The position numbers and the translations under genes are program-made. From assembly GCA_016183805.1 (NCBI GenBank), contig JACPDX010000038.1, positions 1 to 33,683 of the forward strand: a DNA stretch of 33,683 nucleotides, given 5' to 3'. Shown piece by piece: positions 15,850 through 24,915 of this stretch (position 1 is its first letter; each line of letters starts with the position of its first letter). The stretch is from Bacteroidota bacterium. GTDB taxonomy: Bacteria > Bacteroidota > Bacteroidia > Flavobacteriales_E > Vicingaceae. The notes under the pieces are model-generated. The model was not told the origin of the DNA. It worked only from the letters and a program-made list of their open reading frames with translations, and searched no databases.

Positions 15850-17718
15850 ATGAAAAGAATACTTTACATATTCATTACTCTCTTGATAATTTCATTATCA
15901 AACACTACTGTTTTTGCTCAAACCAATATCGATGAAGAATTGGCCAACCAATATTTCTCCAACAAAGAATTTGATAAAGCTGCTGTATATTTTGAAAAAT
16001 TGTTGGATAAATACCCTTCACAAGCCTATTATTTAAAACTCTTGGATTGTTTTGTCGAATTAAAAGAATTTAAAAACGCCGAAAAATTAATTAAACGTCA
16101 GCAAAAACAAAACGCCTACGAACTTAGCTTTAATGTCGATTTAGCTTATGTTTATAAAGTATCTGGAAAAGAAAGCGAAGCCAAACAATTGAGCGAAAAA
16201 ACCATCAAGCAATTAAGTCCCAACCAACAACAAGTCATTAATTTAGCACAGGCATTTCAGTTTAGAAAAGAAACCGAATATGCCATTCAAACCTACTTGC
16301 AAGGCAGAAAATTATTGAAAGACATTTTTCCGTTTAATTTTGATTTGGCTCAACTGTACCATTCAATTGGTAAAACCGAAAGTATGTTACGTGAATATTT
16401 GGATATTCTCGAAGTTCAGGAAGCCTATATCCAAAGTGTACAAAATGCCTTACAAAACAATTTATATGATGACGACAAAGGCGATAAAAAAGCTGTTTTA
16501 AAAACGCTGTTGCTGGAATACGTCCAAAAACAACCTGATAAACGTGTTTTTTCTGAACTATTGATTTGGGTGTATATTCAGGAAAATAATTTTTTAGGAG
16601 CATTTATACAGGCAAAAGCTTTAGATAAAAGGTTTAAAGAGTTTGGCGATCGTATCATTGCATTAGGTGCTTTAAGTACCGAAAACAACGATTACGAAAC
16701 TGCCATTAAATGTTACCAATATGTGATAGGAAAAGGTACCGACAGTTATTATTACGTTAACGCAAAAATGGAACTGGTAAATGTTTATACCAAAAAAATA
16801 ACTTCGTCAAACAACTATACTGAAAACGATTTAATGGAGTTGGAACGTAATTACCTCTCTACCTTAAGCGAATTGGGTAAAACTGCTGCCACAAGCCCGT
16901 TAATTAGAGGTTTGGCTAATTTACAGACCTTTTATTTACACCAACCCGACAAAGCCATTGTTTTGTTAAACGAAGTGCTGGAAATGCCGGGAATTAAAGC
17001 CCACGAGATTGCCCAAACAAAAATTGAACTGGCCGATGTGTATTTGTTTACCAACGAAATTTGGGAAGCCTCCCTACTCTACTCACAGGTTGAAAAAGCT
17101 TACAAATACGACCAATTGGGTGAAACAGCCAAATTTAAAAATGCTAAAATTTCGTTTTATACGGGAGATTTTGCTTGGTCGAAAGCTCAACTCGATGTAT
17201 TAAAAGCTTCTACCTCCAAATTAATTGCCAACGATGCCATGGAACTTTCGTTGTTAATTACCGACAACATTGGGATAGACACCAACGAAGCCCCATTGTT
17301 GCTTTTTGCTAAAGCAGATTTATTGAGCTACCAGAATAAAAACGAAGAAGCATTGATTTTACTTGATTCACTTCAAAAAGAATTCTCTTATCACGGCATT
17401 AATGATGATATTTTATACAAACGATTTAAAATCAATTACAAAAACCGTAAGGTGGATTTGGCTATGGAGAACCTTAACGAAATTATAAAAAATTACCCTA
17501 CCGATTTATTGGGCGACGATGCCATATATAACCTTGCCCTAATTTATGATAACGATAAAAATGATAAAGAAAAAGCCAAAGAACTATACAAAAAACTGTT
17601 GTTCGATTACCAAGACAGTATTTATGGTGTTGATGCCAGAAAACGATTCAGAGAGTTAAACGGTGAGAATAAAACCATTAACCTGGAAAACAACATCGAT
17701 AAGTATGATGTGAATTAA
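15850..17718 (+). CDS. Exported tetratricopeptide-repeat protein
   Basis: 622 residues. A signal peptide covers residues 1-24 (cut after VFAQ). TPR-like helix pairs run through the whole mature protein, for example ANQYFSNKEFDKAAVYFEKL at about 31-50, YQYVIGKGTDSYYYVNAKME near 290, and a YbgF-like end (YPTDLLGDDAIYNLALIYDN) near 555. The last repeats resemble those of periplasmic assembly scaffolds. It probably acts as a protein-protein scaffold in the periplasm; partners are unknown. It is the last gene of the serS unit. Its stop codon lies inside the left arm of a 29-bp inverted repeat that begins at 17715, so the insertion may have altered the original C-terminus. Confidence 0.82.
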   Translation: MKRILYIFITLLIISLSNTTVFAQTNIDEELANQYFSNKEFDKAAVYFEKLLDKYPSQAYYLKLLDCFVELKEFKNAEKLIKRQQKQNAYELSFNVDLAYVYKVSGKESEAKQLSEKTIKQLSPNQQQVINLAQAFQFRKETEYAIQTYLQGRKLLKDIFPFNFDLAQLYHSIGKTESMLREYLDILEVQEAYIQSVQNALQNNLYDDDKGDKKAVLKTLLLEYVQKQPDKRVFSELLIWVYIQENNFLGAFIQAKALDKRFKEFGDRIIALGALSTENNDYETAIKCYQYVIGKGTDSYYYVNAKMELVNVYTKKITSSNNYTENDLMELERNYLSTLSELGKTAATSPLIRGLANLQTFYLHQPDKAIVLLNEVLEMPGIKAHEIAQTKIELADVYLFTNEIWEASLLYSQVEKAYKYDQLGETAKFKNAKISFYTGDFAWSKAQLDVLKASTSKLIANDAMELSLLITDNIGIDTNEAPLLLFAKADLLSYQNKNEEALILLDSLQKEFSYHGINDDILYKRFKINYKNRKVDLAMENLNEIIKNYPTDLLGDDAIYNLALIYDNDKNDKEKAKELYKKLLFDYQDSIYGVDARKRFRELNGENKTINLENNIDKYDVN

Positions 17719-17816
17719 CGTGAGTTCGATATAACAAAACGATGTCAGTTTGAGTGAAAATCTGCAAGATTTTAGTATCGAAAACAAATCGTTTTGTTAT
17801 ATCGAACTCACGTTAA
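17715..17816. repeat. 102-bp palindromic (MITE/REP-like) element
   Basis: Perfect 29-bp arms: 17715-17743 and 17788-17816 are exact reverse complements, each starting TTAACGTGAGTTCGATATAA. The 44-bp centre contains a second perfect stem (AAAATCT-GCA-AGATTTT, 17757-17773) and the phrase GTCAGTTTGAGTG...TATCGAAAAC. That phrase resembles intergenic repeats common in Bacteroidota. No ORF inside. The outer ends are TTAA on both sides, so a TTAA target duplication is possible. Confidence 0.88.
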
Positions 17817-17918
17817 ATTAAATTTCTGTTGTTCTAGGTCTGAAAAACTTTAAAAAAGTAAAATAAAAATAAACACTAAAAAAACGCTTGTTTTATTTTC
17901 ACATTAGAATTTGATTGT

Positions 17919-17926
17919 TATTTTTG
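17919..17926 (+). promoter_or_regulatory. tRNA-Ser promoter -7 element
   Basis: TATTTTTG lies 15 bp before the tRNA, with TTTC 18 bp upstream as a weak -33 box. Start near 17933 gives a short 5' leader. Confidence 0.55.
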
Positions 17927-17941
17927 CTGTCCGTTAAAAAA

Positions 17942-18031
17942 GGAGGGATGGGTGAGTGGCTTATACCACCAGTTTGCTAAACTGACGTACGGGAAACTGT
18001 ACCGGGGGTTCGAATCCCCCTCCCTCCGCCA
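17942..18031 (+). tRNA. tRNA-Ser (GCU)
   Basis: 90 nt including an encoded CCA. The acceptor stem GGAGGGA (17942-17948) pairs with TCCCTCC (18021-18027), with G as discriminator. Anticodon GCT lies at 17976-17978 in the loop TTGCTAA. The class II long variable arm is stemmed by GTAC/GTAC (17986-18002 region). The T-arm is GGGGG-TTCGAAT-CCCCC. Long variable arm plus GCU anticodon identify serine, reading AGC and AGU. Confidence 0.97.
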
Positions 18032-18040
18032 CTAAAGAAG

Positions 18041-18064
18041 AAGCCGCTTTTCAGCGGTTTTTTT
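18041..18064 (+). terminator. Rho-independent terminator after tRNA-Ser
   Basis: An 8-bp stem (18041-18048 with 18053-18060, one G-U) around TTTC, running into seven T at 18058-18064. It also sits at the 3' end of the convergent lipoprotein gene. Confidence 0.88.
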
Positions 18065-18534
18065 CATTCAAAATAAACAACAAACTCCTTAAATGCTTCT
18101 TCTATTTTACGGTAAGCTTTATCGGCTTCCTCAACATTAGTAGCTTCAGAAAACTCAGCCGATAAATCTAAAAAAGGTACCAGCCATTTATGCAATTCAT
18201 CGTGTGCTTGTCCAATCATGGTACAATTAGCAGTTAAATCCTCTAGGTTTTTTGCTATCCCTTTCGAAAGTGTTTGGTATTCTTCAAAAGTTGGTTTGTC
18301 TTTTTTAGAAAACTCATTCACTGCATTTTCTATGTTTTTTATAAAAGCCATCATTTCAGGAACTACTACCCATTTCTTACCGTTATCGAGTACTATGGCT
18401 TCAACTTCATCGTGTTGGTGTACTTCTTCAGTAACAACAGTATCTTGTTGTATTGTTGCTTCATTGTTATTGGGATTATTGCAACCAAAAAATATGAATG
18501 CAAAAGCCATAGAAAAAATTAATTTAGTTTTCAT
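18064..18534 (-). CDS. Putative lipoprotein, helical
   Basis: 156 residues. The signal sequence ends in FIFFGC, so Cys18 is the lipidation site. Next comes an Asn/Thr/His-rich linker with HQHDE. The mature part (about 55-156) is four predicted helices with TANCTMIGQAHDELHKWLVP, ending in KAYRKIEEAFKEFVVYF. This resembles a four-helix-bundle protein of the kind found near metal-efflux genes in Bacteroidota. The His residues could bind a metal, which is inference. It overlaps the upstream membrane protein gene by 11 nt, so they are co-transcribed and probably act together. Confidence 0.75.
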   Translation of the reverse strand: MKTKLIFSMAFAFIFFGCNNPNNNEATIQQDTVVTEEVHQHDEVEAIVLDNGKKWVVVPEMMAFIKNIENAVNEFSKKDKPTFEEYQTLSKGIAKNLEDLTANCTMIGQAHDELHKWLVPFLDLSAEFSEATNVEEADKAYRKIEEAFKEFVVYFE

Positions 18535-18922
18535 CTTTATTATTTTTAGTGATGATAAAATATGCTAAAATGGTAAAAATTACTGTTAAAACCATTCTAA
18601 AAACCAAAGCTCCAATGGTTTTGATTTCATGAATTCCTCCTGAATTGATGTAGAATAAAAATCCTATAAAAGTGATAAGAAGAATCAAAAAAGAACTTGC
18701 TAGCAGTTTTGTGGTCCATTTTTTCATTTTTAAAAAGCCGTAAACTGCTGTTAAATATATTAAACCGCTGATAAAGTTTGCCCAAACCACAAACAACACA
18801 TAATTTCCTTCTTTTTCTCTAACTCCAAACAAATCTAATAATATTGAAGTACTTAAAAATAAGGTGAGTAACCCAAATCCGGTTAAAATTGCGACAGCAA
18901 TGTATTTTAATATATTTTTCAC
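18524..18922 (-). CDS. Small four-helix membrane protein
   Basis: 132 residues with four hydrophobic segments (about 6-30, 43-65, 73-93 and 103-125) and short charged loops (REKEGN, KMKKW, NNKDEN). No family recognised. It is the first gene of a two-gene minus-strand unit, with a perfect -7 element (TAGCTTTG) 28 bp upstream. Its end overlaps the lipoprotein start. Confidence 0.7.
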   Translation of the reverse strand: MKNILKYIAVAILTGFGLLTLFLSTSILLDLFGVREKEGNYVLFVVWANFISGLIYLTAVYGFLKMKKWTTKLLASSFLILLITFIGFLFYINSGGIHEIKTIGALVFRMVLTVIFTILAYFIITKNNKDEN

Positions 18923-18950
18923 ACCCTCGTTTATTTTAAGATTAGCACGG

Positions 18951-18958
18951 CAAAGCTA
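18951..18958 (-). promoter_or_regulatory. Bacteroidota-type -7 promoter element
   Basis: TAGCTTTG on the minus strand, identical to the octamer before the DUF5606-type gene. It would drive the membrane protein and lipoprotein pair. Confidence 0.5.
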
Positions 18959-19069
18959 ATGATTTCAACTGTTAAATCTTGTTAATAAATCCTTTAATAA
19001 CCTTTTTAAATACAAGAGATTGGAAAAATTTTTATTTCTAATTTTAACACCTCGAAAGATCTATTTTAT

Positions 19070-20926
19070 ATGGCAGACGAATCTATTTACAACGAAGACA
19101 ATATTCGCTCACTCGATTGGAAAGAACACATCCGATTACGACCCGGTATGTATATCGGTAAATTGGGCGATGGTGCTGCTTACGATGATGGAATTTACAT
19201 TTTACTCAAAGAGGTTGTAGATAACTGTATTGATGAATTTGTAATGGGTCATGGAAAAACTATCGATATTTCTATCAAAGATAAATTGGTAAAAGTCAGA
19301 GATTACGGGCGTGGAATTCCTTTGGGAAAAATGATTGATGCCGTATCGAAAATGAATACCGGTGGTAAATACGATTCAAAAGCCTTTAAAAAGTCTGTTG
19401 GTTTAAATGGTGTTGGAACAAAAGCCGTAAATGCTTTATCCAGTCAGTTTATTGTAGAATCGGTTAGAGACGGACAAATCAAAAAAGCAGAATTCGAGCG
19501 TGGAGAATTAATCAACGATTACCCCATCGAAGAATCGAATTACCGAAAAGGAACTAAAGTAACTTTTGTTCCTGATGAAGTTATTTTTAAACATTACCAA
19601 TATCGTTCGCAATTTGTAGAAAAGCTATTATGGAACTACGCTTTCCTAAATACCGGTTTAAGCATCAATTTTAATGGCGAAAAAATTGAATCGGAAAATG
19701 GTTTAAAAGATTTATTAGCCCAAAATTTATCCGACGAGCCACTCTACCCTATCATCCATTTAATTGGAGAAGATATTGAAGTTGCTATTTGTCACACTCA
19801 AGCGTATGGCGAGGAGTACCATTCGTTTGTTAATGGACAATTTACACCTCAAGGCGGAACACATCAAAACGAGTTTAGAGCCGCTTATGTAAAAACCATT
19901 CGTGAGTTTTATGGTAAAGATTACGATGCTGCTGATATTCGCTCCGGAATAATATCTGCGGTAAGCATAAAAGTAATGGAACCTGTTTTTGAATCGCAAA
20001 CCAAAACCAAATTAGGTTCTACCGAAGTTGGCCCTGATGGTCCTTCAATGCGTGCTTTTATCAACGATTTTCTGAAAAGAGAATTAGACAATTTTTTACA
20101 TAAAAACCCCGAAGTATCTGAACAACTACAACGACGAATTTTACAAGCCGAACGAGAGCGAAAAGACATGGCTGGCATCAAACAGTTGGCGAAGAAAAGA
20201 GCCAAAGAAGTTTCACTCCACAACAAAAAATTAAGAGATTGTAGGGTTCATTACAACGATGAAAAAGATAATACCCGAAAAATTGAGTCCACCTTATTTA
20301 TTACCGAGGGTGATTCGGCTTCGGGTTCTATTACTAAATCGAGAGATGTAAATACTCAGGCGGTGTTTAGCCTAAAAGGGAAGCCGTTAAATGCTTACGG
20401 TTTAACCAAAAAGGTGGTTTACGAAAACGAAGAATTTAACCTGTTACAAGCCGCTTTAAATATTGAAGAAGGTATTGAATATTTACGTTACAACAACATT
20501 GTAATTGCTACCGATGCCGATGTGGATGGTATGCACATTCGGTTGTTATTAATTACTTTTTTCTTACAATTTTTTCCTGATGTAATTAAAAACGGACACT
20601 TGTATGTTTTGGAAACCCCTCTTTTTAGAGTTCGCGATAAACAACAAACGTTTTACTGCTATTCTGAAACAGAAAAAAGAGAAGCCTTAGAAAAACTTAA
20701 AGGAAAAGCAGAAATTACCCGATTTAAAGGTCTTGGAGAAATTTCGCCAAGCGAATTCAAGTTTTTTATTGGTGCAGATATTCGTTTAGCTCCGGTAATT
20801 ATTGGCTCCGACACTCCTGTACAAAAGCTATTGGATTTTTACATGGGTAAAAACACTCCTGAGCGACAAGAGTTTATCATCGATAACCTGAAAGTTGAGA
20901 AAGATTTAATTGAGGAAACTATTTAA
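19070..20926 (+). CDS. parE: DNA topoisomerase IV subunit B (ATPase)
   Basis: 618 residues. The GHKL ATPase domain (about 1-215) has the N-box [10 protein letters not shown], the DYGRGIP motif and [15 protein letters not shown] transducer domain follows. The TOPRIM domain (about 405-520) has EGDSASG near 412 and [10 protein letters not shown] near 482. The C-terminus carries [18 protein letters not shown] and [11 protein letters not shown]. Together with ParC it decatenates daughter chromosomes. The short length, lack of the GyrB-specific insert and adjacency to parC identify ParE rather than GyrB. It sits 5 nt before parC. Start chosen at the ATG giving [17 protein letters not shown]. Confidence 0.95.
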   Translation: MADESIYNEDNIRSLDWKEHIRLRPGMYIGKLGDGAAYDDGIYILLKEVVDNCIDEFVMGHGKTIDISIKDKLVKVRDYGRGIPLGKMIDAVSKMNTGGKYDSKAFKKSVGLNGVGTKAVNALSSQFIVESVRDGQIKKAEFERGELINDYPIEESNYRKGTKVTFVPDEVIFKHYQYRSQFVEKLLWNYAFLNTGLSINFNGEKIESENGLKDLLAQNLSDEPLYPIIHLIGEDIEVAICHTQAYGEEYHSFVNGQFTPQGGTHQNEFRAAYVKTIREFYGKDYDAADIRSGIISAVSIKVMEPVFESQTKTKLGSTEVGPDGPSMRAFINDFLKRELDNFLHKNPEVSEQLQRRILQAERERKDMAGIKQLAKKRAKEVSLHNKKLRDCRVHYNDEKDNTRKIESTLFITEGDSASGSITKSRDVNTQAVFSLKGKPLNAYGLTKKVVYENEEFNLLQAALNIEEGIEYLRYNNIVIATDADVDGMHIRLLLITFFLQFFPDVIKNGHLYVLETPLFRVRDKQQTFYCYSETEKREALEKLKGKAEITRFKGLGEISPSEFKFFIGADIRLAPVIIGSDTPVQKLLDFYMGKNTPERQEFIIDNLKVEKDLIEETI

Positions 20927-20931
20927 TTAAA

Positions 20932-23715
20932 ATGGCAGAAAACGAAGAAGATAATATAGAAAGAGACGAGGAATTTGAAGGTAACGAAGGCGAACAGTTA
21001 GAAAACGTTATTCAGGTTTCGGGCATGTATCAGGAATGGTTCTTGGATTATGCCTCTTATGTAATACTAGAACGTGCCGTACCACATTTAAATGATGGAT
21101 TAAAACCCGTTCAGCGACGAATTCTTCATTCCATGAAAGAGCTGGATGATGGTCGTTACCACAAAGTAGCTAACTTGATTGGAAATACCATGAAATATCA
21201 CCCACATGGTGATGCTTCTATTGGTGATGCCATGGTTCAAATTGGACAAAAAGAATTGTTAATTGATTGTCAGGGAAACTGGGGAAATATTCATACCGGC
21301 GACAGAGCTGCTGCTCCCAGATACATTGAAGCACGATTGACTAAATTTGCTTTAGACGTTGTATTTAATGCAAAAACAACCACTTGGCTATCTTCTTACG
21401 ATGGTAGAAACCAAGAACCTGAAACGTTACCCATTAAATTTCCATTACTTTTAGCTCAAGGTGTTGAAGGTATTGCCGTTGGTTTGGCTTGTAAAACATT
21501 ACCCCACAACTTTAACGAATTGATTGATGGTTCCATTGCCATTTTAAAAGGCAAAAAAACCAACATCATGCCTGATTTTCTTACAGGTGGTTTAGCCGAT
21601 TTTTCAAATTACAACGAAGGATTAAGAGGCAGTAGGGTTAAAGTTAGAGCTAGAATTGTTGCCGAAGATAAAAAAACATTAAAAGTAACCGAATTACCCT
21701 TTGGAGTTACAACCGACAAGCTGATTGAGTCTATTTTAAAAGCGAATACCAGAAATAAAATAAAGGTTCGACAAATTGAAGACAATACCGCCGAAAATGT
21801 GGAGATTTTAATTCATTTGCCGGCAGGTGTTTCTCCCGACAAAACCATTGATGCATTGTATGCATTTACCGAATGTGAAATTTCCATATCGCCAAACAGT
21901 ACGGTAATTCATGAAGACAAACCAAAGTTTATTGGCGTAAACGAATTGCTGGAAATTTCAACTCACAATACCGTTGATTTGCTTCGAAGAGAACTGGAAA
22001 TCCGTAAAGGTGAATTAGAAGACCAATGGCATTTTTCGTCGTTAGAAAAAATATTTATCGAAAATAAAATCTATATACAATTGCATGGATTGGGTTACGA
22101 AGAAGCTTTGGAAACAACTTTACAACTACTTCAACCCTTTGTAAAACATTTACTGAGAGCTGTTACTGCTGATGATGTGATTCGTTTGCTCGAAATCAGG
22201 ATGCGAAGAATTACCAAGCACGATGCCGACAAAGCTGATGAAAAGTTGCTTGCCTTAGAAGATGAACTCAGAAAAGTAAAATACAACCTCGAACATTTGA
22301 TTGAGTTTGCTATTGAATATTTTAAAGAAATCAAACGAAAATATGGTGAAGGAAGAGATAGAAAAACAGAAATTCGTTCGTTTGAAAGTATTGATGCAGC
22401 AGAAGTTGCCATAAATAATGTAAAGTTATACTTGAACAAAGAAGAAGGTTTTATCGGCTATGGTTTAAAACGAGGCGAAGGCGATTTTGTTTGCGACTGT
22501 TCCGACATCGACGATATTATTGTGTTTAGAGAAGATGGTAAAATGCTGGTAACAAAAATATCGCAAAAAGCTTTTGTAGGTAAAAATGTAATATACACCA
22601 GTGTTTGGAAAAAAGACGACAAACGCACCATCTACAATTTAATTTATCAGGACGGAAAAACAGGTCCTGCGATGATGAAACGTTTTCCAGTAACTTCAAT
22701 AACCAGAGATAAAGAATACGATTTAACCAAAGGAACTGCTGGCTCAAAAGTGTTGTGGTTTACTGCAAATCCAAACGGAGAAGCCGAATCTATTTTGGTA
22801 AAACTTCGTCCGAAACCGGGAGTGCGTAAACTGAAATTTGAAATTGAATTTTCGGAACTTGCCATTAAAGGAAGAAATGCTTTAGGAAACCGGGTTACCA
22901 AATATCCTATTGCAAAAATTGAATTGAAAGAAAAAGGTGTTTCTACCCTCTCGGCTCGTAAAATTTGGTTTGATGATACCGTACAACGACTAAATGCAGA
23001 AGGTAGAGGCGATTATTTAGGTGAATTTAAACCTACCGACAAAATTTTAACCATCATGCAGTCGGGCGAATATCAACTGACTGGTTTCGACTTGTTTACC
23101 AAGTTCGACGAAAACATGATTGTAATTGAAAAATGGAATCCTAAAAAACCTGTTTCGGCTATTTATTTTGATGGTGAGAAACAACAATACAATGTAAAAC
23201 GATTTTTAGTTGAGCCTTCCAACCACAAAGTGTTGTTTATTACCGAACACCTCAACTCATTTCTAGAATTGGTTTCAACCGATTGGAAGCCCAAAATCCA
23301 ATTGAATTTTGCTAAGGACAAAGGTATTGAACGTGCTTCGGAAGTTTTAAAATTAGAAGATTTAATTGCAATAAAAGGATTAAAAGCCATTGGTAATCGA
23401 TTAACTACTTACAAGGTTAAAAATATTGATTTGTTGGAACCGCTTCCTTATGAAGAGCCTGTTGTTGAAGAAATTGATATTGAAGAATTAGCTGAAGAAA
23501 CGATGTATGAAGAATTAGCCGAAGAAACGATAGAATTGGAAGACCACGAACAGGAAATCGAAGAAGGTAATGACTTAGAGGAAGAAAATTACAAACCTGA
23601 ATTTAAGTTGCCTTCGGAAGAAACGAAAGAAAAACCTACTCGACCGTCAGGCGGGAAAGGACCAATTAAACCCGTTATCGACGATGACGGCGAAAACCAA
23701 ATGACTTTGTTTTAA
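20932..23715 (+). CDS. parC: DNA topoisomerase IV subunit A
   Basis: 927 residues. The breakage-reunion domain has the catalytic Tyr131 in RAAAPRYIEARLTKFA, and the quinolone region HPHGDASIGDAMV (91-102). At the positions of E. coli ParC Ser80 and Glu84 it has Ala95 and Asp99. The tower and a coiled coil (about 415-465) are followed by a beta-pinwheel-like C-terminal domain (about 500-835). The last 85 residues are very acidic, include a near-duplicate (EELAEETMYEELAEETIELE), then a KPTRPSGGKGPIKPV linker and a final DGENQMTLF. The QMTLF end resembles bacterial sliding-clamp-binding pentapeptides. It lies 5 nt after parE. Its stop overlaps the rhomboid start (TAATG). Confidence 0.95.
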   Translation: MAENEEDNIERDEEFEGNEGEQLENVIQVSGMYQEWFLDYASYVILERAVPHLNDGLKPVQRRILHSMKELDDGRYHKVANLIGNTMKYHPHGDASIGDAMVQIGQKELLIDCQGNWGNIHTGDRAAAPRYIEARLTKFALDVVFNAKTTTWLSSYDGRNQEPETLPIKFPLLLAQGVEGIAVGLACKTLPHNFNELIDGSIAILKGKKTNIMPDFLTGGLADFSNYNEGLRGSRVKVRARIVAEDKKTLKVTELPFGVTTDKLIESILKANTRNKIKVRQIEDNTAENVEILIHLPAGVSPDKTIDALYAFTECEISISPNSTVIHEDKPKFIGVNELLEISTHNTVDLLRRELEIRKGELEDQWHFSSLEKIFIENKIYIQLHGLGYEEALETTLQLLQPFVKHLLRAVTADDVIRLLEIRMRRITKHDADKADEKLLALEDELRKVKYNLEHLIEFAIEYFKEIKRKYGEGRDRKTEIRSFESIDAAEVAINNVKLYLNKEEGFIGYGLKRGEGDFVCDCSDIDDIIVFREDGKMLVTKISQKAFVGKNVIYTSVWKKDDKRTIYNLIYQDGKTGPAMMKRFPVTSITRDKEYDLTKGTAGSKVLWFTANPNGEAESILVKLRPKPGVRKLKFEIEFSELAIKGRNALGNRVTKYPIAKIELKEKGVSTLSARKIWFDDTVQRLNAEGRGDYLGEFKPTDKILTIMQSGEYQLTGFDLFTKFDENMIVIEKWNPKKPVSAIYFDGEKQQYNVKRFLVEPSNHKVLFITEHLNSFLELVSTDWKPKIQLNFAKDKGIERASEVLKLEDLIAIKGLKAIGNRLTTYKVKNIDLLEPLPYEEPVVEEIDIEELAEETMYEELAEETIELEDHEQEIEEGNDLEEENYKPEFKLPSEETKEKPTRPSGGKGPIKPVIDDDGENQMTLF

Positions 23716-24344
23716 TGAGTTTAACTTTAATCATTATCATTATTACCGTTGCTGTTTCGCTATTGGCAAACAACAATCAGGAACTGTATGTTAAATTGCT
23801 TTTTAACCCTTATCAGGTAACTCAACGAAAAGAATGGTATCGATTAATCACCCATGCTTTTATTCACGACAGAGGTAATATTTTCCACCTAATTTTTAAC
23901 ATGTATGTTTTGTACTCTTTTGGAAACGCTGTTGAAAGTTTCTTGGCATACAATTTAGGTTCTAAAGCTATTTTATATTACCTCTTTATTTACATCGGCG
24001 GAATACTCGCTGCCACTGTTCCATCATTAATTAAACACAAAGACGATTACGGATACAACTCTGTTGGGGCTTCAGGTGCTGTTTCTTCAGTGCTGTTTTC
24101 GGCTATTGCATTTATGCCACTAAGTGGTGGAATTGGTATTTTGTTTATTCCTTTTAGTATTCCGCCACTGGTATTTGGCGTACTTTACATTGCTTACGAA
24201 TTATACATGGATAAAAGAGGTGGAACCAATATTGCTCACGATGCACATATTGGAGGGGCTGCATTTGGATTTTTATTTACATTATTATTTGTACCCGGAG
24301 CTTTTATAAATTTTGTTAATCAGGTAATTTCTTATTTTAATTAA
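23715..24344 (+). CDS. Rhomboid family intramembrane serine protease
   Basis: 209 residues with six membrane segments. The catalytic dyad is Ser120 in GASGAVSS and His178 in AHDAHIGGAAFG. His58 and Asn62 in HLIFNMYVL match the oxyanion positions. It cleaves membrane-anchored substrates within the bilayer; the substrate is unknown. The ATG overlaps the parC stop by 1 nt (TAATG), so translation is likely coupled and the gene is the third member of the parE-parC operon. A hairpin repeat follows 7 bp after its end. Confidence 0.92.
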   Translation: MSLTLIIIIITVAVSLLANNNQELYVKLLFNPYQVTQRKEWYRLITHAFIHDRGNIFHLIFNMYVLYSFGNAVESFLAYNLGSKAILYYLFIYIGGILAATVPSLIKHKDDYGYNSVGASGAVSSVLFSAIAFMPLSGGIGILFIPFSIPPLVFGVLYIAYELYMDKRGGTNIAHDAHIGGAAFGFLFTLLFVPGAFINFVNQVISYFN

Positions 24345-24350
24345 ATGTGT

Positions 24351-24404
24351 GTTCTCGCGGATTTCGCTAATAATTCTGCGATTATTTGCGTAATCTGCGA
24401 GAAC
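24351..24404. repeat. 54-bp intergenic hairpin repeat (TCTGCGAGAAC type)
   Basis: GTTCTCGCGGATTTCGC (24351-24367) pairs with GCGTAATCTGCGAGAAC (24388-24404), with a few mismatches. AATAAT and ATTATT pair inside. Repeats of this CTGCGA/TCTGCG type are frequent in Bacteroidota intergenic DNA. No T-run follows. Confidence 0.65.
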
Positions 24405-24425
24405 TAATTGAAGTATCTTAAAACC

Positions 24426-24914
24426 ATGAATAAAAAAATAATCTTTTTAGATAGAGACGGAGTAATAAACATGGAACGTGGCGATTACACGTTTAAAATA
24501 GATTATTTCGTTTTTGTTGATGGACTATTTTCTGCTTTAGCACTGTTAAAAAATAAAGGATTTGAATTTATCGTAATCACCAATCAAGGTGGAATTTCAA
24601 AAGGTATTTATACCCATCAAGATGTTCAACAACTAAACAACTTGATAAAGGCAGCATTTAAAAACCACCAACTTAAATTACTCGATATTTTTTATTGTCC
24701 GCACCACAATGATGTAGAAAAATGTATTTGCCGAAAACCAGATTCACTATTGTTGGAAAAAGCCATTGCAAAATACAACGTTGATATAGGTAAATCCTAT
24801 TTCGTTGGAGATAGCGACAGAGACATTGAAGCAGCCAAAAAAGTTGGTGTAAAAGGAATTAAAGTGAACAAAAACTCCGATTTAAACGTATATATCAACC
24901 AAATCGTCACTTAA
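24426..24914 (+). CDS. HAD-IIIA phosphatase, GmhB type (D-glycero-D-manno-heptose 1,7-bisphosphate phosphatase)
   Basis: 162 residues from the ATG at 24426. A TTG 18 nt upstream is less likely because the usual N-terminus is KKIIFLDRDGVIN. Asp9 and Asp11 are the HAD nucleophile and acid/base. VITNQGG is motif 2, RKPDSLLLEKA motif 3 and VGDSDRDIEAAKK motif 4. Cys91, His93, Cys100 and Cys102 form the zinc site known from GmhB. GmhB dephosphorylates heptose bisphosphate for LPS core, or a related sugar such as histidinol phosphate in other members. No other heptose genes are in view, so the substrate is not certain. The next gene starts 1 nt after the stop. Confidence 0.87.
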   Translation: MNKKIIFLDRDGVINMERGDYTFKIDYFVFVDGLFSALALLKNKGFEFIVITNQGGISKGIYTHQDVQQLNNLIKAAFKNHQLKLLDIFYCPHHNDVEKCICRKPDSLLLEKAIAKYNVDIGKSYFVGDSDRDIEAAKKVGVKGIKVNKNSDLNVYINQIVT

Positions 24915-24915
24915 T

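Noticed and set aside
18218-18568. 116-codon plus-strand reading frame
   Set aside because: Antisense of the lipoprotein and membrane protein pair, which have lipobox, membrane helices and a promoter.
19020-19220. Small plus-strand ORF overlapping the parE start
   Set aside because: Out of frame with parE, whose conserved N-terminus begins at 19070; no similarity or promoter of its own.
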